Part shown: positions 31,892 to 41,386 of the stretch, one piece after another
Layout of the letters: every line of letters starts with the position of its first letter
How positions within the stretch are numbered: the first letter of the stretch is position 1
Source of the DNA: Halostella litorea
Lineage (GTDB): Archaea > Halobacteriota > Halobacteria > Halobacteriales > Natronoarchaeaceae
Assembly: GCF_004785955.1 (NCBI RefSeq)
Contig: NZ_SJER01000001.1
Location: 1,393,690 to 1,457,689 of the forward strand
Direction: 5' to 3'
Length of the DNA: 64,000 nt
Position numbers and translations under genes: made by a program
The notes under the pieces: generated by a model
Databases searched by the model: none
What the model was told of the DNA's origin: nothing
The model's input: only the letters and a program-made list of their open reading frames with translations

Positions 31892-33441
31892 TACTCTAGT
31901 AGCAGTAGCTCCGGCTGTTTCAAGTATTCCTTCACGCGGTTCGTGAACCGTGCGGCGTCGGCGCCGTCGACGATGCGGTGGTCGGCCGACAGCGACAGCG
32001 GCAGCGTGTGCCGGGCGACCACCTCGCCGTCCTCGACGACCGGGCGCTGCTCGATGGTGCCCAGCGCGAGGATGGCGACCTCGGGGTAGTTGATGATCGG
32101 CGTCGCGTACTCGCCGCCGATGCCGCCGATGTTCGTGATGGTGAACGTGCCGCCCTGCATCTCGTCGATGCTGATCGAGCGGTCCCGTGCCTTCTGGACC
32201 TTCTCGTTCATCTCCGAGGCGATCTGGAGCAGCCCCTTGCGGTCGACGTCGTCGACGACCGGCACCATCAGGCCGGCGTCGGTCGCCGTCGCCACGCCGA
32301 TGTTGTAGTACTGCTTCTTGACTACCTCCTCGTTCTCCTCGTCGAGGCTGGCGTTGACGACCGGGAACTCCTTCAGCGCGGCCGTCACCGCCTTCATCAC
32401 GAGGGGCATGTACGTCAGCCGGATGCCCCGGTCCTCGGCCTCGCCCTTGAGGCGCTCGCGCGTCTCGACCAGTTCGGTCACGTCGACCGTGTCGTGGTGG
32501 GTGATGTGGGGCGCGGTGTACTTCGACTTCTCCATCTGGTCGCCGATGGACTTGCGGACGCCGCGGTACGGCTCGCGCACCTCGCGCTCGGCCGGCTCCT
32601 CGCGGCGGGCCAGCGCCTCGGTGTCGGCGCGCTGGGCCTCCTGCTGGGCCCCCGCGTACTCGCGGACCGCCTCGGGCGTGACGAACGGCTGCCCGTCGCG
32701 CTCCTCGGTGGCCGGGACGGCGTTCAGGTCGACGCCCTCCTCCTCGGCCAGCTTTCGCGTCGCGGGCGCGGCCAGCGTGCGGTCGCGGTCGGCCGACCCG
32801 ACCGACGCGGCGGTTCCGCCCGCCGCCCCGGTGGTCCCGGCGCTCGCGGACTCCGCTCCGGCGTCGGCCTCGGCGGCCGCGCTGTCGTCGGCTCCGCCCG
32901 CCGCCGTCCCGGTGGCCGCGGGCTCCGGTTCGGCCACGTCGTCACCGCCCTCGGCCGCCGCGCGGACGTCGCCCTCGGTCACGCGGCCGCTCGGGCCGCT
33001 GCCCTCGACGGCGGCGATGTCGACGCCGAGTTCGCGGGCCAGCCGCCGGGCGCTCGGCGCGGCGAACACGCGGCCCTCCGGCGTCTCGACGGCCTCGTCG
33101 GCGTCGACGGCGGTTTCGCTCCCCGCGTCGCCCGCGGGGTCGGCCGCCGGCTCGTCCGGTTCGTTGGCGTCGCCCGACGCTTCGGCGGGTTCCTCGGCCT
33201 CGCCCTCGACGTTGAACGTGATGATGACGCTCCCGACGGCGACGACCTCGCCCTCCTCGGCGTTGATGTCGCGGACGGTGCCGTCGACCGGCGACGGCAC
33301 CTCCACGATGGCCTTGTCGGTTTCCACTTCGGCGACCGGCTGGTCCTCCTCGACCGCGTCGCCCTCGTCGACGAGCCACTGGACGATCTCGCCCTCGCTG
33401 ACGCCCTCGCCGACGTCGGGCAGTTTGAACTCGCGTACCAT
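31891..33441 (-). CDS. 2-oxoacid dehydrogenase E2, dihydrolipoamide acyltransferase
   Basis: 516-aa core of the complex. The lipoyl domain (1-80) has the modifiable Lys in E-T-D-K-A-I-V-E-V. It is followed by Ala/Glu-rich flexible linkers and two peripheral-subunit-binding-like segments: A-P-S-A-R-R-L-A-R-E-L-G-V-D (about 130) and A-P-A-T-R-K-L-A-E-E-E-G-V-D-L (about 228). The catalytic acyltransferase domain (about 290-516) ends with L-S-A-D-H-R-I-V-D-G-A, where the His is catalytic. Coupled to E3 downstream. The acyl substrate (pyruvate, branched-chain or other 2-oxoacid) is not fixed by sequence. Confidence 0.95.
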   Translation of the reverse strand: MVREFKLPDVGEGVSEGEIVQWLVDEGDAVEEDQPVAEVETDKAIVEVPSPVDGTVRDINAEEGEVVAVGSVIITFNVEGEAEEPAEASGDANEPDEPAADPAGDAGSETAVDADEAVETPEGRVFAAPSARRLARELGVDIAAVEGSGPSGRVTEGDVRAAAEGGDDVAEPEPAATGTAAGGADDSAAAEADAGAESASAGTTGAAGGTAASVGSADRDRTLAAPATRKLAEEEGVDLNAVPATEERDGQPFVTPEAVREYAGAQQEAQRADTEALARREEPAEREVREPYRGVRKSIGDQMEKSKYTAPHITHHDTVDVTELVETRERLKGEAEDRGIRLTYMPLVMKAVTAALKEFPVVNASLDEENEEVVKKQYYNIGVATATDAGLMVPVVDDVDRKGLLQIASEMNEKVQKARDRSISIDEMQGGTFTITNIGGIGGEYATPIINYPEVAILALGTIEQRPVVEDGEVVARHTLPLSLSADHRIVDGADAARFTNRVKEYLKQPELLLLE

Positions 33442-33444
33442 CGT

Positions 33445-34437
33445 TCAGAACTCCATCGCGTCGCGGATACCCGTCTTGATGCGCGCTGGCTCGGGCAGGT
33501 AGTAGTCCTCCAGGGCGTACAGCGGGAACGGCGTGTCGAAGCCGGTGATCCGCTCGACGGGGGCCTCCTGGTACAGCATCGCCTCCTCCTGGATGATGCT
33601 CGTGATCTCCGCGCCGAGGCCGCCGGTCTTCGGGGCCTCGTGGACGACCGCCGCGCGGCCGGTCTTCTTGAACGACTCGACGATGGCGTCGCGGTCGAGC
33701 GGCGACACCGTCCGGAGGTCGACGACCTCGACGTCTACCTCGCCCTCGAGGTCCTCCGCGGCCTCCATCGTCGGCCGGGTCATCGCGCCCCAGGTGAACA
33801 CCGAGATGTCGCTGCCCTCGCGGCGGACCGCTGCCTCGCCGATCGGCACCTCGTAGGACTCCTCGGGCACCTCGCCGCGGAACGCGCGGTAGATGAGCTT
33901 CGGTTCGAGGAAGACGACGGGGTCGGGGTCGCGGATCGCGCTGGTGAGCAGCCCCTTCGTGTCGTACGGCGTCGACGGGATGACGACCTTCAGGCCGGGC
34001 TGGTGGACGAAGAAGGCCTCCGTCGACTCCGAGTGGTGCTCGGGCGCGCGGATGCCGCCGCCGTACGGCGCGCGGATCGTCATCGGGCAGGTGAACCGCC
34101 CGCGGCTCCGGTTGCGCAGGCGCGCCGCGTGGGAGACGATCTGGTCGAAGCCGGGGTAGATGAAGCCGAGGAACTGGATCTCCGGGACCGGGCGCAGGCC
34201 GTAGGCGGCCATGCCGATGGCGGTGCCGACGATGCCGGACTCGGCAAGCGGCGTGTCGATCACGCGGTGCTCGCCGAACTCGTCGTACAGCCCCTCGGTG
34301 GCGCGGAACACGCCGCCGTTCTTCCCGACGTCCTCGCCCATGACGAGCACGTCGTCGTCGCGGTGCATCTCCGTCTCCAGTCCGTCCCTGACCGCCTGTA
34401 CGAGCGTGAGGTCTTGCGTCTGTGATCCTGCTGCCAT
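33445..34437 (-). CDS. 2-oxoacid dehydrogenase E1 beta subunit
   Basis: 330-aa transketolase-like pyrimidine-binding subunit, partner of E1 alpha in decarboxylating the 2-oxoacid with thiamine diphosphate. Seen: V-L-V-M-G-E-D-V-G-K-N-G-G-V-F-R, D-T-P-L-A-E-S-G-I-V-G-T-A-I-G with the cofactor Glu, and R-A-P-Y-G-G-G-I-R-A. The C-terminal domain has V-D-L-R-T-V-S-P-L-D and A-P-V-E-R-I-T-G-F-D-T-P-F-P. ATG 34437 follows the E1 alpha stop by 2 nt; the stop is 3 nt before the E2 start. An in-frame upstream ATG inside E1 alpha was rejected because it would overlap that gene. Confidence 0.95.
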   Translation of the reverse strand: MAAGSQTQDLTLVQAVRDGLETEMHRDDDVLVMGEDVGKNGGVFRATEGLYDEFGEHRVIDTPLAESGIVGTAIGMAAYGLRPVPEIQFLGFIYPGFDQIVSHAARLRNRSRGRFTCPMTIRAPYGGGIRAPEHHSESTEAFFVHQPGLKVVIPSTPYDTKGLLTSAIRDPDPVVFLEPKLIYRAFRGEVPEESYEVPIGEAAVRREGSDISVFTWGAMTRPTMEAAEDLEGEVDVEVVDLRTVSPLDRDAIVESFKKTGRAAVVHEAPKTGGLGAEITSIIQEEAMLYQEAPVERITGFDTPFPLYALEDYYLPEPARIKTGIRDAMEF

Positions 34438-34439
34438 AG

Positions 34440-35549
34440 TCACTCCTCCAGTAGCGCGTCGTCGCCGTGCGTCTCGCGTACGCGTTGGAACCACTCTAGC
34501 TGTTCTTGTAACCGTTTCGGCATGTCGGCGTACACGTGTGCGAATATCTCCTCCGGATCCGGCCGCTCGATCGACTCCGCGGCGTCGATGGCGTCGGCGA
34601 CGGCCTCCTCTATCTCGGCCTCGATCGCGTCGATCCGCTCGTCGTCGAGCCGGCCGGTCGACTTCAGGAACGTCTCCATGCGCGGGATGGGATCCTTCTG
34701 CTTCCAGCGCTCGACTTCCGCCTCCTCGCGGTACACCGACGGGTCGTCAGCCGTGGTGTGTGCGCCGAAGCGATACTGCACCGCCTCGATGAGCGTCGGC
34801 CGGAGCTGGCCCTGTCCGGGGTCTTTCGTCTTCTCGACGGCCTCGCGGGTCACCTTGTACACCGCGAGCGGGTCCATGCCGTCGACCTGAACGCCCTCGA
34901 AGCCGTACGCGTTGGCCTTCTGTGCCAGCGTCTCGCTGGCGGTCTGGCGCTCGCGGGGCACCGAGATGGCCCACTGGTTGTTGTTACAGAAAAACACGGT
35001 CGGCGTGTCGAACACGCCGGCGAAGTTCAGCCCCTCGTGGAAGTCGCCCTCGCTGGTCGCGCCGTCGCCGAAGTAACAGAGGAACGCCCGCTCCTCGCCC
35101 TGCAGCTTCGACGCCCACGACGCGCCCGTCGCGTGGGGGATCTGCGTGGCGATGGGGACCGCCGAGGTGAAGACGTTCAGTTCCTCGGGGATCTCCATCC
35201 CCTCCTCGCTGCCCATCCAGTACAGCAGCGTCTGTTTCAGGGAGAGCCCCCGGACGAGGGCGGCCCCGTGCTCGCGGTAGCTCGGGAACAGCCAGTCGTC
35301 CTCGCTCAGGGCGTGGGCGCTCCCGATCTGTGCGCCCTCCTGGCCCGACAGCGGCGGGTACGTCCCCATCCGCCCCTGCCGCTGGAGGCTGACGGCGCGC
35401 TGGTCGAACCGCCGGGCAAGCCGCATCTCGCGGTACATCTCCACCAGCTCCTCGTCGGAGAGGTCGGGCACCTCCGCCCCGTCGAGTACCCGGCCGGCGT
35501 CGTCCAGCACCTGGACGCGGTCCTGGGGATCGTGCTGTAGCGTGCTCAC
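34440..35549 (-). CDS. 2-oxoacid dehydrogenase E1 alpha subunit
   Basis: 369 aa. The thiamine-diphosphate motif is [17 protein letters not shown] ending in N-N-Q-W-A-I-S; the phosphorylation-loop region is [14 protein letters not shown] 35549 was chosen because GGAGGG lies 8-13 nt upstream and a TATA-like GGTTATATGG (35591-35600) gives about a 20-nt leader; an in-frame ATG further upstream would start before the likely transcription start. First gene of the E1a-E1b-E2-E3 operon. Haloarchaea oxidise pyruvate mainly with ferredoxin oxidoreductases, so this complex may act on another 2-oxoacid. Confidence 0.95.
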   Translation of the reverse strand: MSTLQHDPQDRVQVLDDAGRVLDGAEVPDLSDEELVEMYREMRLARRFDQRAVSLQRQGRMGTYPPLSGQEGAQIGSAHALSEDDWLFPSYREHGAALVRGLSLKQTLLYWMGSEEGMEIPEELNVFTSAVPIATQIPHATGASWASKLQGEERAFLCYFGDGATSEGDFHEGLNFAGVFDTPTVFFCNNNQWAISVPRERQTASETLAQKANAYGFEGVQVDGMDPLAVYKVTREAVEKTKDPGQGQLRPTLIEAVQYRFGAHTTADDPSVYREEAEVERWKQKDPIPRMETFLKSTGRLDDERIDAIEAEIEEAVADAIDAAESIERPDPEEIFAHVYADMPKRLQEQLEWFQRVRETHGDDALLEE

Positions 35550-35590
35550 GGTCGGACCCTCCGTACCATACCTGCATGGACGATCGCTCG

Positions 35591-35600
35591 GGTTATATGG
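35591..35600 (-). promoter_or_regulatory. Promoter of the 2-oxoacid dehydrogenase operon
   Basis: TATA-like GGTTATATGG (CCATATAACC on the minus strand), with a second AT-rich run at 35605-35620. Transcription is expected near 35569, giving a leader with a good Shine-Dalgarno (GGAGGG). This is unusual here, where most genes look leaderless. The 252 bp between this operon and lipA hold no other gene. Confidence 0.55.
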
Positions 35601-35801
35601 TTTTCGTAAATATTTTACTATCAACTCCATTCTTGCCACCAGTTCGCAAGGCCGTGTGGCAAAGCGGGGCGTTTCGCTACGAAAGGACAGAAATCCGCCG
35701 CGGAGTTCGAGATGTTCCCACCGATCCGGGCGGAGACTGCGGTCGGTGACCGATCGGTCGGTCCGCGGGCCGCCGCGACGTTCGCCGCCGTCGCCGCCGG
35801 C

Positions 35802-36782
35802 TCAGGCCGACGCTCGCGCCTCCTCGCGGGCCTGCTCGACGGATTTGCCCTCGCGGAGGAGGGCGTCGACGAACAGTTCGCCGGCCTTGTACGAGGAGCG
35901 GACCATCGGGCCGGAGGCACAGTAGAGGAAGCCGAGTTCCTCCTCGGCGACGCGCCGCCACGTGTCGTACTTGTCCGGGTGGACGTACTTCTCCACCGGC
36001 AGGTGGTCCCGCGAGGGCCGGAGGTACTGCCCCAGCGTCACCACGTCGACGTCGGCCTCCCGGAGGTCGGCGAGGGTGCGGTACACCTCGTGGTCGTACT
36101 CGCCGTGGCCGAGCATGACCGACGTCTTCGTGTAGGCGTCGGACTCGCGGGCCGCCTGTTCGAGGACGCGCAGGCTCTGCTCGTAGCCCGCCCGGGGGTC
36201 CCGCACCCGCCCCTGCAGGCGCTGGACCGTCTCGACGTTGTGGGCGAGCACGTCCGGTTCGGCGTCGATTATCTTCCGGACGAGTCGCCGCTCGCCCTGG
36301 AAGTCGGGGATCAGCACCTCGACGAGGATGCCCGGGTCCCGCCGTTTGATCTCCCGGATCGTCTCGGCGAAGTGCCCCGCGCCCTGCCCGTCCAGGTCGT
36401 CGCGGTCGACCGACGTGAGCACGACGTAGTCAAGACCGATCTCCGCGACGGCGCTGGCGACGTTCGCCGGCTCGTCGGGGTCGAGCGGCTGGCCGCCGCC
36501 GGTGTCGACGTCGCAGAAGCCGCAGTTGCGCGTACAGGAGTCGCCCATCAGCATGAACGTGGCTGTCCCGCCGCCGTCGCCGTGACGGTCCGACGAGGCG
36601 GCGTCCGCCCCGTTCGGCGACCCGCGGGTGCGCCCGCTCCAGCACTCCCCGAGGTTCGGACAGTTGGCCTCCTCGCAGACCGTGGTCAGGTCGTGGTCCC
36701 GCAGCGTCTCCTTTATCCCCGTGAACTCCTTGCCCGCCGGCGGCTGGACCGCCAGCCAGTCGGGCTTTCGCGGGCGACTCAT
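35802..36782 (-). CDS. lipA: Lipoyl synthase
   Basis: 326-aa radical-SAM enzyme inserting two sulfurs into octanoyl-protein to make the lipoyl group. The auxiliary cluster is C-E-E-A-N-C-P-N-L-G-E-C and the radical-SAM cluster C-T-R-N-C-G-F-C. The C-terminal R-S-S-Y-K-A-G-E supplies the Ser ligand to the auxiliary cluster. An Asp/Gly/Ser-rich insertion (about 53-70) sits between the two clusters. It lies beside the E2 operon, whose lipoyl domain is its substrate, but has its own TATA-like GCTTTTCACC about 30 bp upstream. No lipB or lplA was seen in the window. Confidence 0.96.
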   Translation of the reverse strand: MSRPRKPDWLAVQPPAGKEFTGIKETLRDHDLTTVCEEANCPNLGECWSGRTRGSPNGADAASSDRHGDGGGTATFMLMGDSCTRNCGFCDVDTGGGQPLDPDEPANVASAVAEIGLDYVVLTSVDRDDLDGQGAGHFAETIREIKRRDPGILVEVLIPDFQGERRLVRKIIDAEPDVLAHNVETVQRLQGRVRDPRAGYEQSLRVLEQAARESDAYTKTSVMLGHGEYDHEVYRTLADLREADVDVVTLGQYLRPSRDHLPVEKYVHPDKYDTWRRVAEEELGFLYCASGPMVRSSYKAGELFVDALLREGKSVEQAREEARASA

Positions 36783-36915
36783 GGACGATCCTGACGGACT
36801 ATCCGGTGAAAAGCGGTGGGGTTTCGGCGGTGGGGTCGTCCCCGCCGGTCGGGGGCTATTTTTCGCCGGTGAGTCATAAAACTATTTGTGGTATGCGATA
36901 ACGATACGAAAAACG

Positions 36916-38310
36916 ATGTGGAACGCGGACGGCGACCTCACCGAGGGTCCGATCGGGCGGACGCTGATCGCGCTCGCGCTCCCGCTCGTCGTCCAGAACC
37001 TCGTGCAGGTCGTCCAGCAGGTCGTGGACACGTTCTGGGTCGGCCGGATCGGCGAGGACGCCGTCGCGGCCGTGGGGCTGAACTACCCCGTGACGGCGAT
37101 GCTGACCTCCGCGGCGATCATGGCCCCGTTCATCGGCACGCAGGTGATCGTCTCCCAGCGCGTCGGGGCCGAGGACCGCGCCGGCGCGCGGCGGATCGCC
37201 GTCCACGGCCTCTCCTTCGGCGTCGCGCTCGCCCTGCTCGTGGCGTCGGTCGCCGTCGTCGGCGCCGACCGGATCGTCTCCCTGCTCGGTGCCGACCCGA
37301 CGGTCGCGCCGCTTGCGGCGACCTACCTCGCGACGTGGGCGCTCGGCGTGCCGGCGATGGCCGCCAGCGACGTGCTGGAGGGCGGCTTCGTCGGGTGGGG
37401 GGACTCCCGGGCCGCGCTGTACGTCAACGTCACCGCCGTCCTCGTCAACGTCGGCCTCGACCCCGTGCTCATCTTCGGGTGGGGGCCGGTCGACGCCATG
37501 GGGATCCGCGGCGCGGCGCTGGCGACGGTCGTCGGCTACGCGTCCGGCCTCCTGCTCGCGCTCGCGATGGCGCTCGGCCTCCGGGACTCGTTTACCCTCT
37601 CCCGCGCGGCGGTGTCGTTCGACCTCGGTGAGTACCGCGAACTGGTCACCGTCGGCGCGCCCGCCGCGGGCCGGCGGATCGCACAGGACAGCGTGCGGAT
37701 CGTCGTCGTCGGCCTCGTCGCGACCGTCGGCGGCGCGGCCGGCCTGGCGGCCTACACCGTCGGCGCGCGGATCGCGAGCGTCTCGTTCATCCCCGCCAGC
37801 GGGCTGAGCCAGGCCGCCCAGAGCGTGATCGGCCAGAACCTCGGGGCCGAACTGCCCGACCGGGCGCGCCGGACGACGTGGGTCGGCGTGGCCATCGCGG
37901 CCGGCGCGCTGTCGGTCGTCGGCGCGGTCCAGTGGCTCGTCCCGACGGCGCTGACCCGGCTGTTCGTCCCCGACATCTCGCCCGCGGCGCTCTCGCTGAC
38001 CGTCGACTACCTGCGGATCCTCGCGTACGGCTACTGGGCGATCGGCGCGACGTACGTCCTCCGTGCCGGGTTCAACGGCGCGCGGCGCACCCGGACCAGC
38101 ATGGTCGCCTCCCTGCTCCAGTACTGGGGCGTGCGGTTGCCGCTGGCGGTCGGCGGCGTCGTCCTGCTCGACGCGGGCGTCCACGCGGTCTTCTGGGCGG
38201 TGACGCTGTCGAACGTCGCGGTCGCGGTCGGCCTCGCCGCGTACTACCGCTACAGCACCGCCGACGGGATGCTCGACCGCGCCGTCTCGCAGGCCGTCGC
38301 CGACGACTGA
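36916..38310 (+). CDS. MATE family efflux transporter
   Basis: 464-aa multidrug/toxin extrusion carrier with 12 helices in two related halves. First-half motif D-T-F-W-V-G-R-I-G-E-D-A-V-A-A-V-G is typical of MATE helix 1-2; R-A-A-L-Y-V-N-V-T-A-V-L-V-N-V-G-L-D-P-V-L-I-F-G-W is the loop 5-6 signature. The second half has G-L-S-Q-A-A-Q-S-V-I-G-Q-N. ATG 36916 was chosen over an in-frame ATG 30 bp upstream, as the TATA-like GTCATAAAAC (about 36871-36880) would place transcription start near 36905. Substrate unknown. Confidence 0.92.
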   Translation: MWNADGDLTEGPIGRTLIALALPLVVQNLVQVVQQVVDTFWVGRIGEDAVAAVGLNYPVTAMLTSAAIMAPFIGTQVIVSQRVGAEDRAGARRIAVHGLSFGVALALLVASVAVVGADRIVSLLGADPTVAPLAATYLATWALGVPAMAASDVLEGGFVGWGDSRAALYVNVTAVLVNVGLDPVLIFGWGPVDAMGIRGAALATVVGYASGLLLALAMALGLRDSFTLSRAAVSFDLGEYRELVTVGAPAAGRRIAQDSVRIVVVGLVATVGGAAGLAAYTVGARIASVSFIPASGLSQAAQSVIGQNLGAELPDRARRTTWVGVAIAAGALSVVGAVQWLVPTALTRLFVPDISPAALSLTVDYLRILAYGYWAIGATYVLRAGFNGARRTRTSMVASLLQYWGVRLPLAVGGVVLLDAGVHAVFWAVTLSNVAVAVGLAAYYRYSTADGMLDRAVSQAVADD

Positions 38311-38392
38311 GCGCAAGCGCGATGACCCGCGGGCCGGCCGGCGTGCCGCGAAGGAAACGCCTTTGCCCCCCGAACGCTCCCACCCACACGAA

Positions 38393-40735
38393 ATGGAGGT
38401 CGCCGAGGTCGTCCCCGAATTCGCCGACGCGTTCTCGTTCGACGAGTTCAACCGGATGCAACGCGAGGCCCTGCCGGCGATCGTCGACGGCGACGAGAAC
38501 GTCGTCGCCAGCGCGCCGACGGCGAGCGGCAAGACCGCGCTCGCGGAACTGGCGATCTGCAAGGCGCTCGCCGAGGGGGGCACCGCGCTGTTTATCGCCC
38601 CGATGCGCGCGCTCACGAACGAGAAGGAAAGCGAGTGGGAGCGCTTCGAGGAACTGGGCTACTCGGTGTACGTCGTCACCGGCGAGCGCGACCTGAACCC
38701 GCGGCGCGCCCGCCACGCCGACATCCTCGTGATGACGCCCGAGAAGGCCGATTCCGCGACCCGGAAACACGACACCCGGCGCTACTCCTTCGTCACGGAC
38801 GTCGACTGCTGTGTCATCGACGAGGTGCACCTGCTCGACTCGGACCGCCGCGGGAGCGTCCTGGAGGTGACGGTGTCGCGGCTCCGCCGGCTCTGTGACC
38901 CGCGGATCGTCGCGCTGTCGGCGACGATGCCCAACGCCGGGGACGTGGCGGCGTGGCTCGACGCGCCCCCCGAATCGACGTTCGAGTTCGGCGAGGAGTA
39001 CCGCCCGGTCGAACTGAACGCCGACGTGAAGACGTACTCCCACGGCGAGAACTCCTTCGCCGACAAGTACCGGCGGCTCTACCGCGCGCTGGACCTGGCC
39101 GAACCCCACGTCCGCGACGGCGGGCAGGCCCTGGTGTTCGTCTCCTCGCGGCAGGACACCGTCCAGGCCGCCAAGAAGACCCGCGACGAGATAGCCGAGC
39201 GCGACGTGCCGGTCGGCGCGCGGGGCGACTACGACTTCCACACCGAGACGAAGCGACTGGAAAACGAGACGCTCCGCAAGTCCGTGTTGGACGGCGTCGC
39301 CTTCCACCACGCCGGCCTCTCGAAAAACGACAAGGACCTCGTCGAGGAGTGGTTCAAGGAGGACCGGATCCAGTTCCTCTTCTCGACCTCGACGCTGGCG
39401 TGGGGCGTGAACCTGCCCGCGCGCTGTGTCGTCATCCGGGACACGAAGCTCCACGACCCGCTGGAGGGCGAGGTCGACATGAGCCCGCTGGACGTGCTCC
39501 AGATGCTCGGCCGCGCCGGGCGGCCGGGGTACGACGACGTGGGGTACGGCTGGGTGGTCTGTGACCGGTCGGAGGCGGACAAGTACCGCCGCCTGCTGCG
39601 GGAGGGCAAGGAGATCGAGTCCCGCCTCGCGGAGGACTTGGACGCCCACCTCAACGCCGAGATAGCGATGGGCACCATCGAGGACCTGGACGACGTGATG
39701 ACGTGGCTCGAAACGACGTTCTACTACGTCCGCGCCCAGAGCGAGCCCGTCGCGTACGACTTCGAGAACCTCCGGGACCGCGTGCGCGACGAACTGGAGC
39801 GGCTGGTCGACCGCGGCTTCGTCGAGACCGACGAGGCGCTCGGCGTCTCCGCGACGGGGCTTGGCGTGCTCGCCTCGAAGTTCTACCTCCGGCTGGCGAC
39901 CGCCGAGCGGTTCCACCGCGTCGCGACCGGCGACGAGGTGACGACCGACGCCGTCCTCCGGGCGGTCGCCGGCGCGACGGAGTTCGACAGCGTCAGCGCG
40001 CGGCAGTCCGAGCGCGACGCGGTGTCGGCCGTCCTCACGGGCCAGGACGCGGGCGACCTCGAACCCGGCCCGCGGAAGGTGCTCGCGATCCTCCGGTCGT
40101 CGATGACCGGCTCGACGCCCTCGGAACTGCGCAGCGACGCGTGGGTGATCCGGCAGAACGCGGTCCGCCTGCTGTCGGCGCTGCGGTCGTTCCTCGAACG
40201 GTTCGCCGACCCCCACGCCGCCGCCCTCGCCCGGCGGGTCGAGGCCCGCGTCGAGAACGGCGTGGGCGAGCGTGCCGTCGGCCTGACGGCCATCGACGGC
40301 GTCGGCTCGGGCCGCGCGAGCAAGCTCGCGTCGGAGGGGGTCGAGACGCCCGCCGACGTCGTCGACGCGGGCGTCGACGGCCTCGCGGCCGCCGGCCTCT
40401 CCGAGGGCGTCGCCGAGCGCGTGCTGAAGGCCGCCCGGGACCTGCCCCGCGTCGTCGTCGAGTGGGGGTCGTTCCCGGAGACGGTCGCCCGCGGCGAGAA
40501 CGAACTGTGCGAGGTGACCGTCCGCAACGTCGGCGGTGCGGCCCAGGCCGGCGTCCGCGTCACCGTCAACGGCGTCGAGATGACGGCGACCGAGGGGTAT
40601 CTGGACGGCGAGCGCACCGTCCCCGTCGGCGTGTTCGGCGGCGACGCCGACGAGATGGAGTTCACCGTCAGCGTGGCGTTCCCGGAGTTGCCGCTGGTGC
40701 CCGTCGAGGAACACCGGACGGTGCGGGTGGCGTAG
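38393..40735 (+). CDS. Ski2/Hel308-like superfamily 2 helicase
   Basis: 780-aa DEAD/DEAH-type ATP-dependent helicase. Q-like F-N-R-M-Q-R-E-A-L, Walker A A-P-T-A-S-G-K-T-A, Walker B with D-E-V-H, motif III S-A-T-M-P-N-A, motif VI Q-M-L-G-R-A-G-R-P-G. After the RecA pair come a winged helix and a Sec63/ratchet-like helical region, a helix-hairpin-helix (G-V-G-S-G-R-A-S-K-L-A), and a C-terminal beta domain of about 90 residues resembling an Ig/FN3-like Sec63 tail. Domain order matches Hel308/Ski2 proteins, but motif details differ from canonical Hel308. Tail-to-tail with the HAD gene with zero intervening bases. Confidence 0.92.
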   Translation: MEVAEVVPEFADAFSFDEFNRMQREALPAIVDGDENVVASAPTASGKTALAELAICKALAEGGTALFIAPMRALTNEKESEWERFEELGYSVYVVTGERDLNPRRARHADILVMTPEKADSATRKHDTRRYSFVTDVDCCVIDEVHLLDSDRRGSVLEVTVSRLRRLCDPRIVALSATMPNAGDVAAWLDAPPESTFEFGEEYRPVELNADVKTYSHGENSFADKYRRLYRALDLAEPHVRDGGQALVFVSSRQDTVQAAKKTRDEIAERDVPVGARGDYDFHTETKRLENETLRKSVLDGVAFHHAGLSKNDKDLVEEWFKEDRIQFLFSTSTLAWGVNLPARCVVIRDTKLHDPLEGEVDMSPLDVLQMLGRAGRPGYDDVGYGWVVCDRSEADKYRRLLREGKEIESRLAEDLDAHLNAEIAMGTIEDLDDVMTWLETTFYYVRAQSEPVAYDFENLRDRVRDELERLVDRGFVETDEALGVSATGLGVLASKFYLRLATAERFHRVATGDEVTTDAVLRAVAGATEFDSVSARQSERDAVSAVLTGQDAGDLEPGPRKVLAILRSSMTGSTPSELRSDAWVIRQNAVRLLSALRSFLERFADPHAAALARRVEARVENGVGERAVGLTAIDGVGSGRASKLASEGVETPADVVDAGVDGLAAAGLSEGVAERVLKAARDLPRVVVEWGSFPETVARGENELCEVTVRNVGGAAQAGVRVTVNGVEMTATEGYLDGERTVPVGVFGGDADEMEFTVSVAFPELPLVPVEEHRTVRVA

Positions 40736-41386
40736 CTACGCCGTCCGCGAAAGCAGGTCGTCCCGCAGTTCGTCGGGGCCGTCCGCGACCGCGTCCGCCG
40801 CCGAGAGGTCCATCTCGGCGTTGGTCTCGGTGCGGTAGCCCACGGCCGTCATCCCGGCGCGCTTCGCGGAGCGCACGCCGTTTTTCGAGTCCTCGACGGC
40901 GATGCAGTCGGCGGGGTCGACGCCGACCCGCTCGGCGGCGTGTTCGTACACGTCCGGGGCGGGCTTGCTGTCGCCGTCGACGTGGTCAGCGCTGACGACC
41001 TCGTCGAACAGGTCGCCCAGGTCGAAGCGGTCGACGACCAGTTCGATCCACTCCGGCGGCGACGAGGAGACGACCGCGACCCGCAGGCCGCGCTCGCGGA
41101 GCGTCCCGACGAGGTCGCGGAAGCCGGGCATCAGGCTCACCTTCTCGGTGTAGAGTTCCTCGGCGGCGGACTCGTAGCGGTCGAGCCACTCCTCGCGGGA
41201 CATCGCCACGTCGTAGTTGTCCGTCAGGTAGTCGTGGATCTCCCGGTAGTTGATCCCGGTGATCTCCTGCTCCGAGACGTCGCCGTCGGGGACCGCGGCG
41301 GGCAGTATCTCCTCGGTTTCGAGTTCGACCCAGTAGTCCTCGGAGTCGACGATCACGCCGTCCATGTCGAAACAGACGGCGCGCAT
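40736..41386 (-). CDS. HAD-superfamily phosphatase (beta-phosphoglucomutase/Gph-like)
   Basis: 216-aa HAD hydrolase. Motif I is D-M-D-G-V-I-V-D-S with nucleophile Asp near residue 8, motif II V-V-S-S-S-P-P, motif III K-P-A-P-D-V-Y, motif IV V-E-D-S-K-N-G-V-R-S-A. An alpha-helical cap (about 18-85) marks subfamily I, as in phosphoglycolate phosphatase or beta-phosphoglucomutase; the substrate is undetermined. ATG 41386 overlaps the stop of a 40-codon upstream ORF (TGATG). The stop codon abuts the helicase stop. Confidence 0.92.
   Translation of the reverse strand: MRAVCFDMDGVIVDSEDYWVELETEEILPAAVPDGDVSEQEITGINYREIHDYLTDNYDVAMSREEWLDRYESAAEELYTEKVSLMPGFRDLVGTLRERGLRVAVVSSSPPEWIELVVDRFDLGDLFDEVVSADHVDGDSKPAPDVYEHAAERVGVDPADCIAVEDSKNGVRSAKRAGMTAVGYRTETNAEMDLSAADAVADGPDELRDDLLSRTA

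Noticed and set aside
31978..34425. 815-codon open frame opposite the E1 beta/E2 genes
   Set aside because: Shadow of the dehydrogenase operon; spans two real genes and has no recognisable domain.
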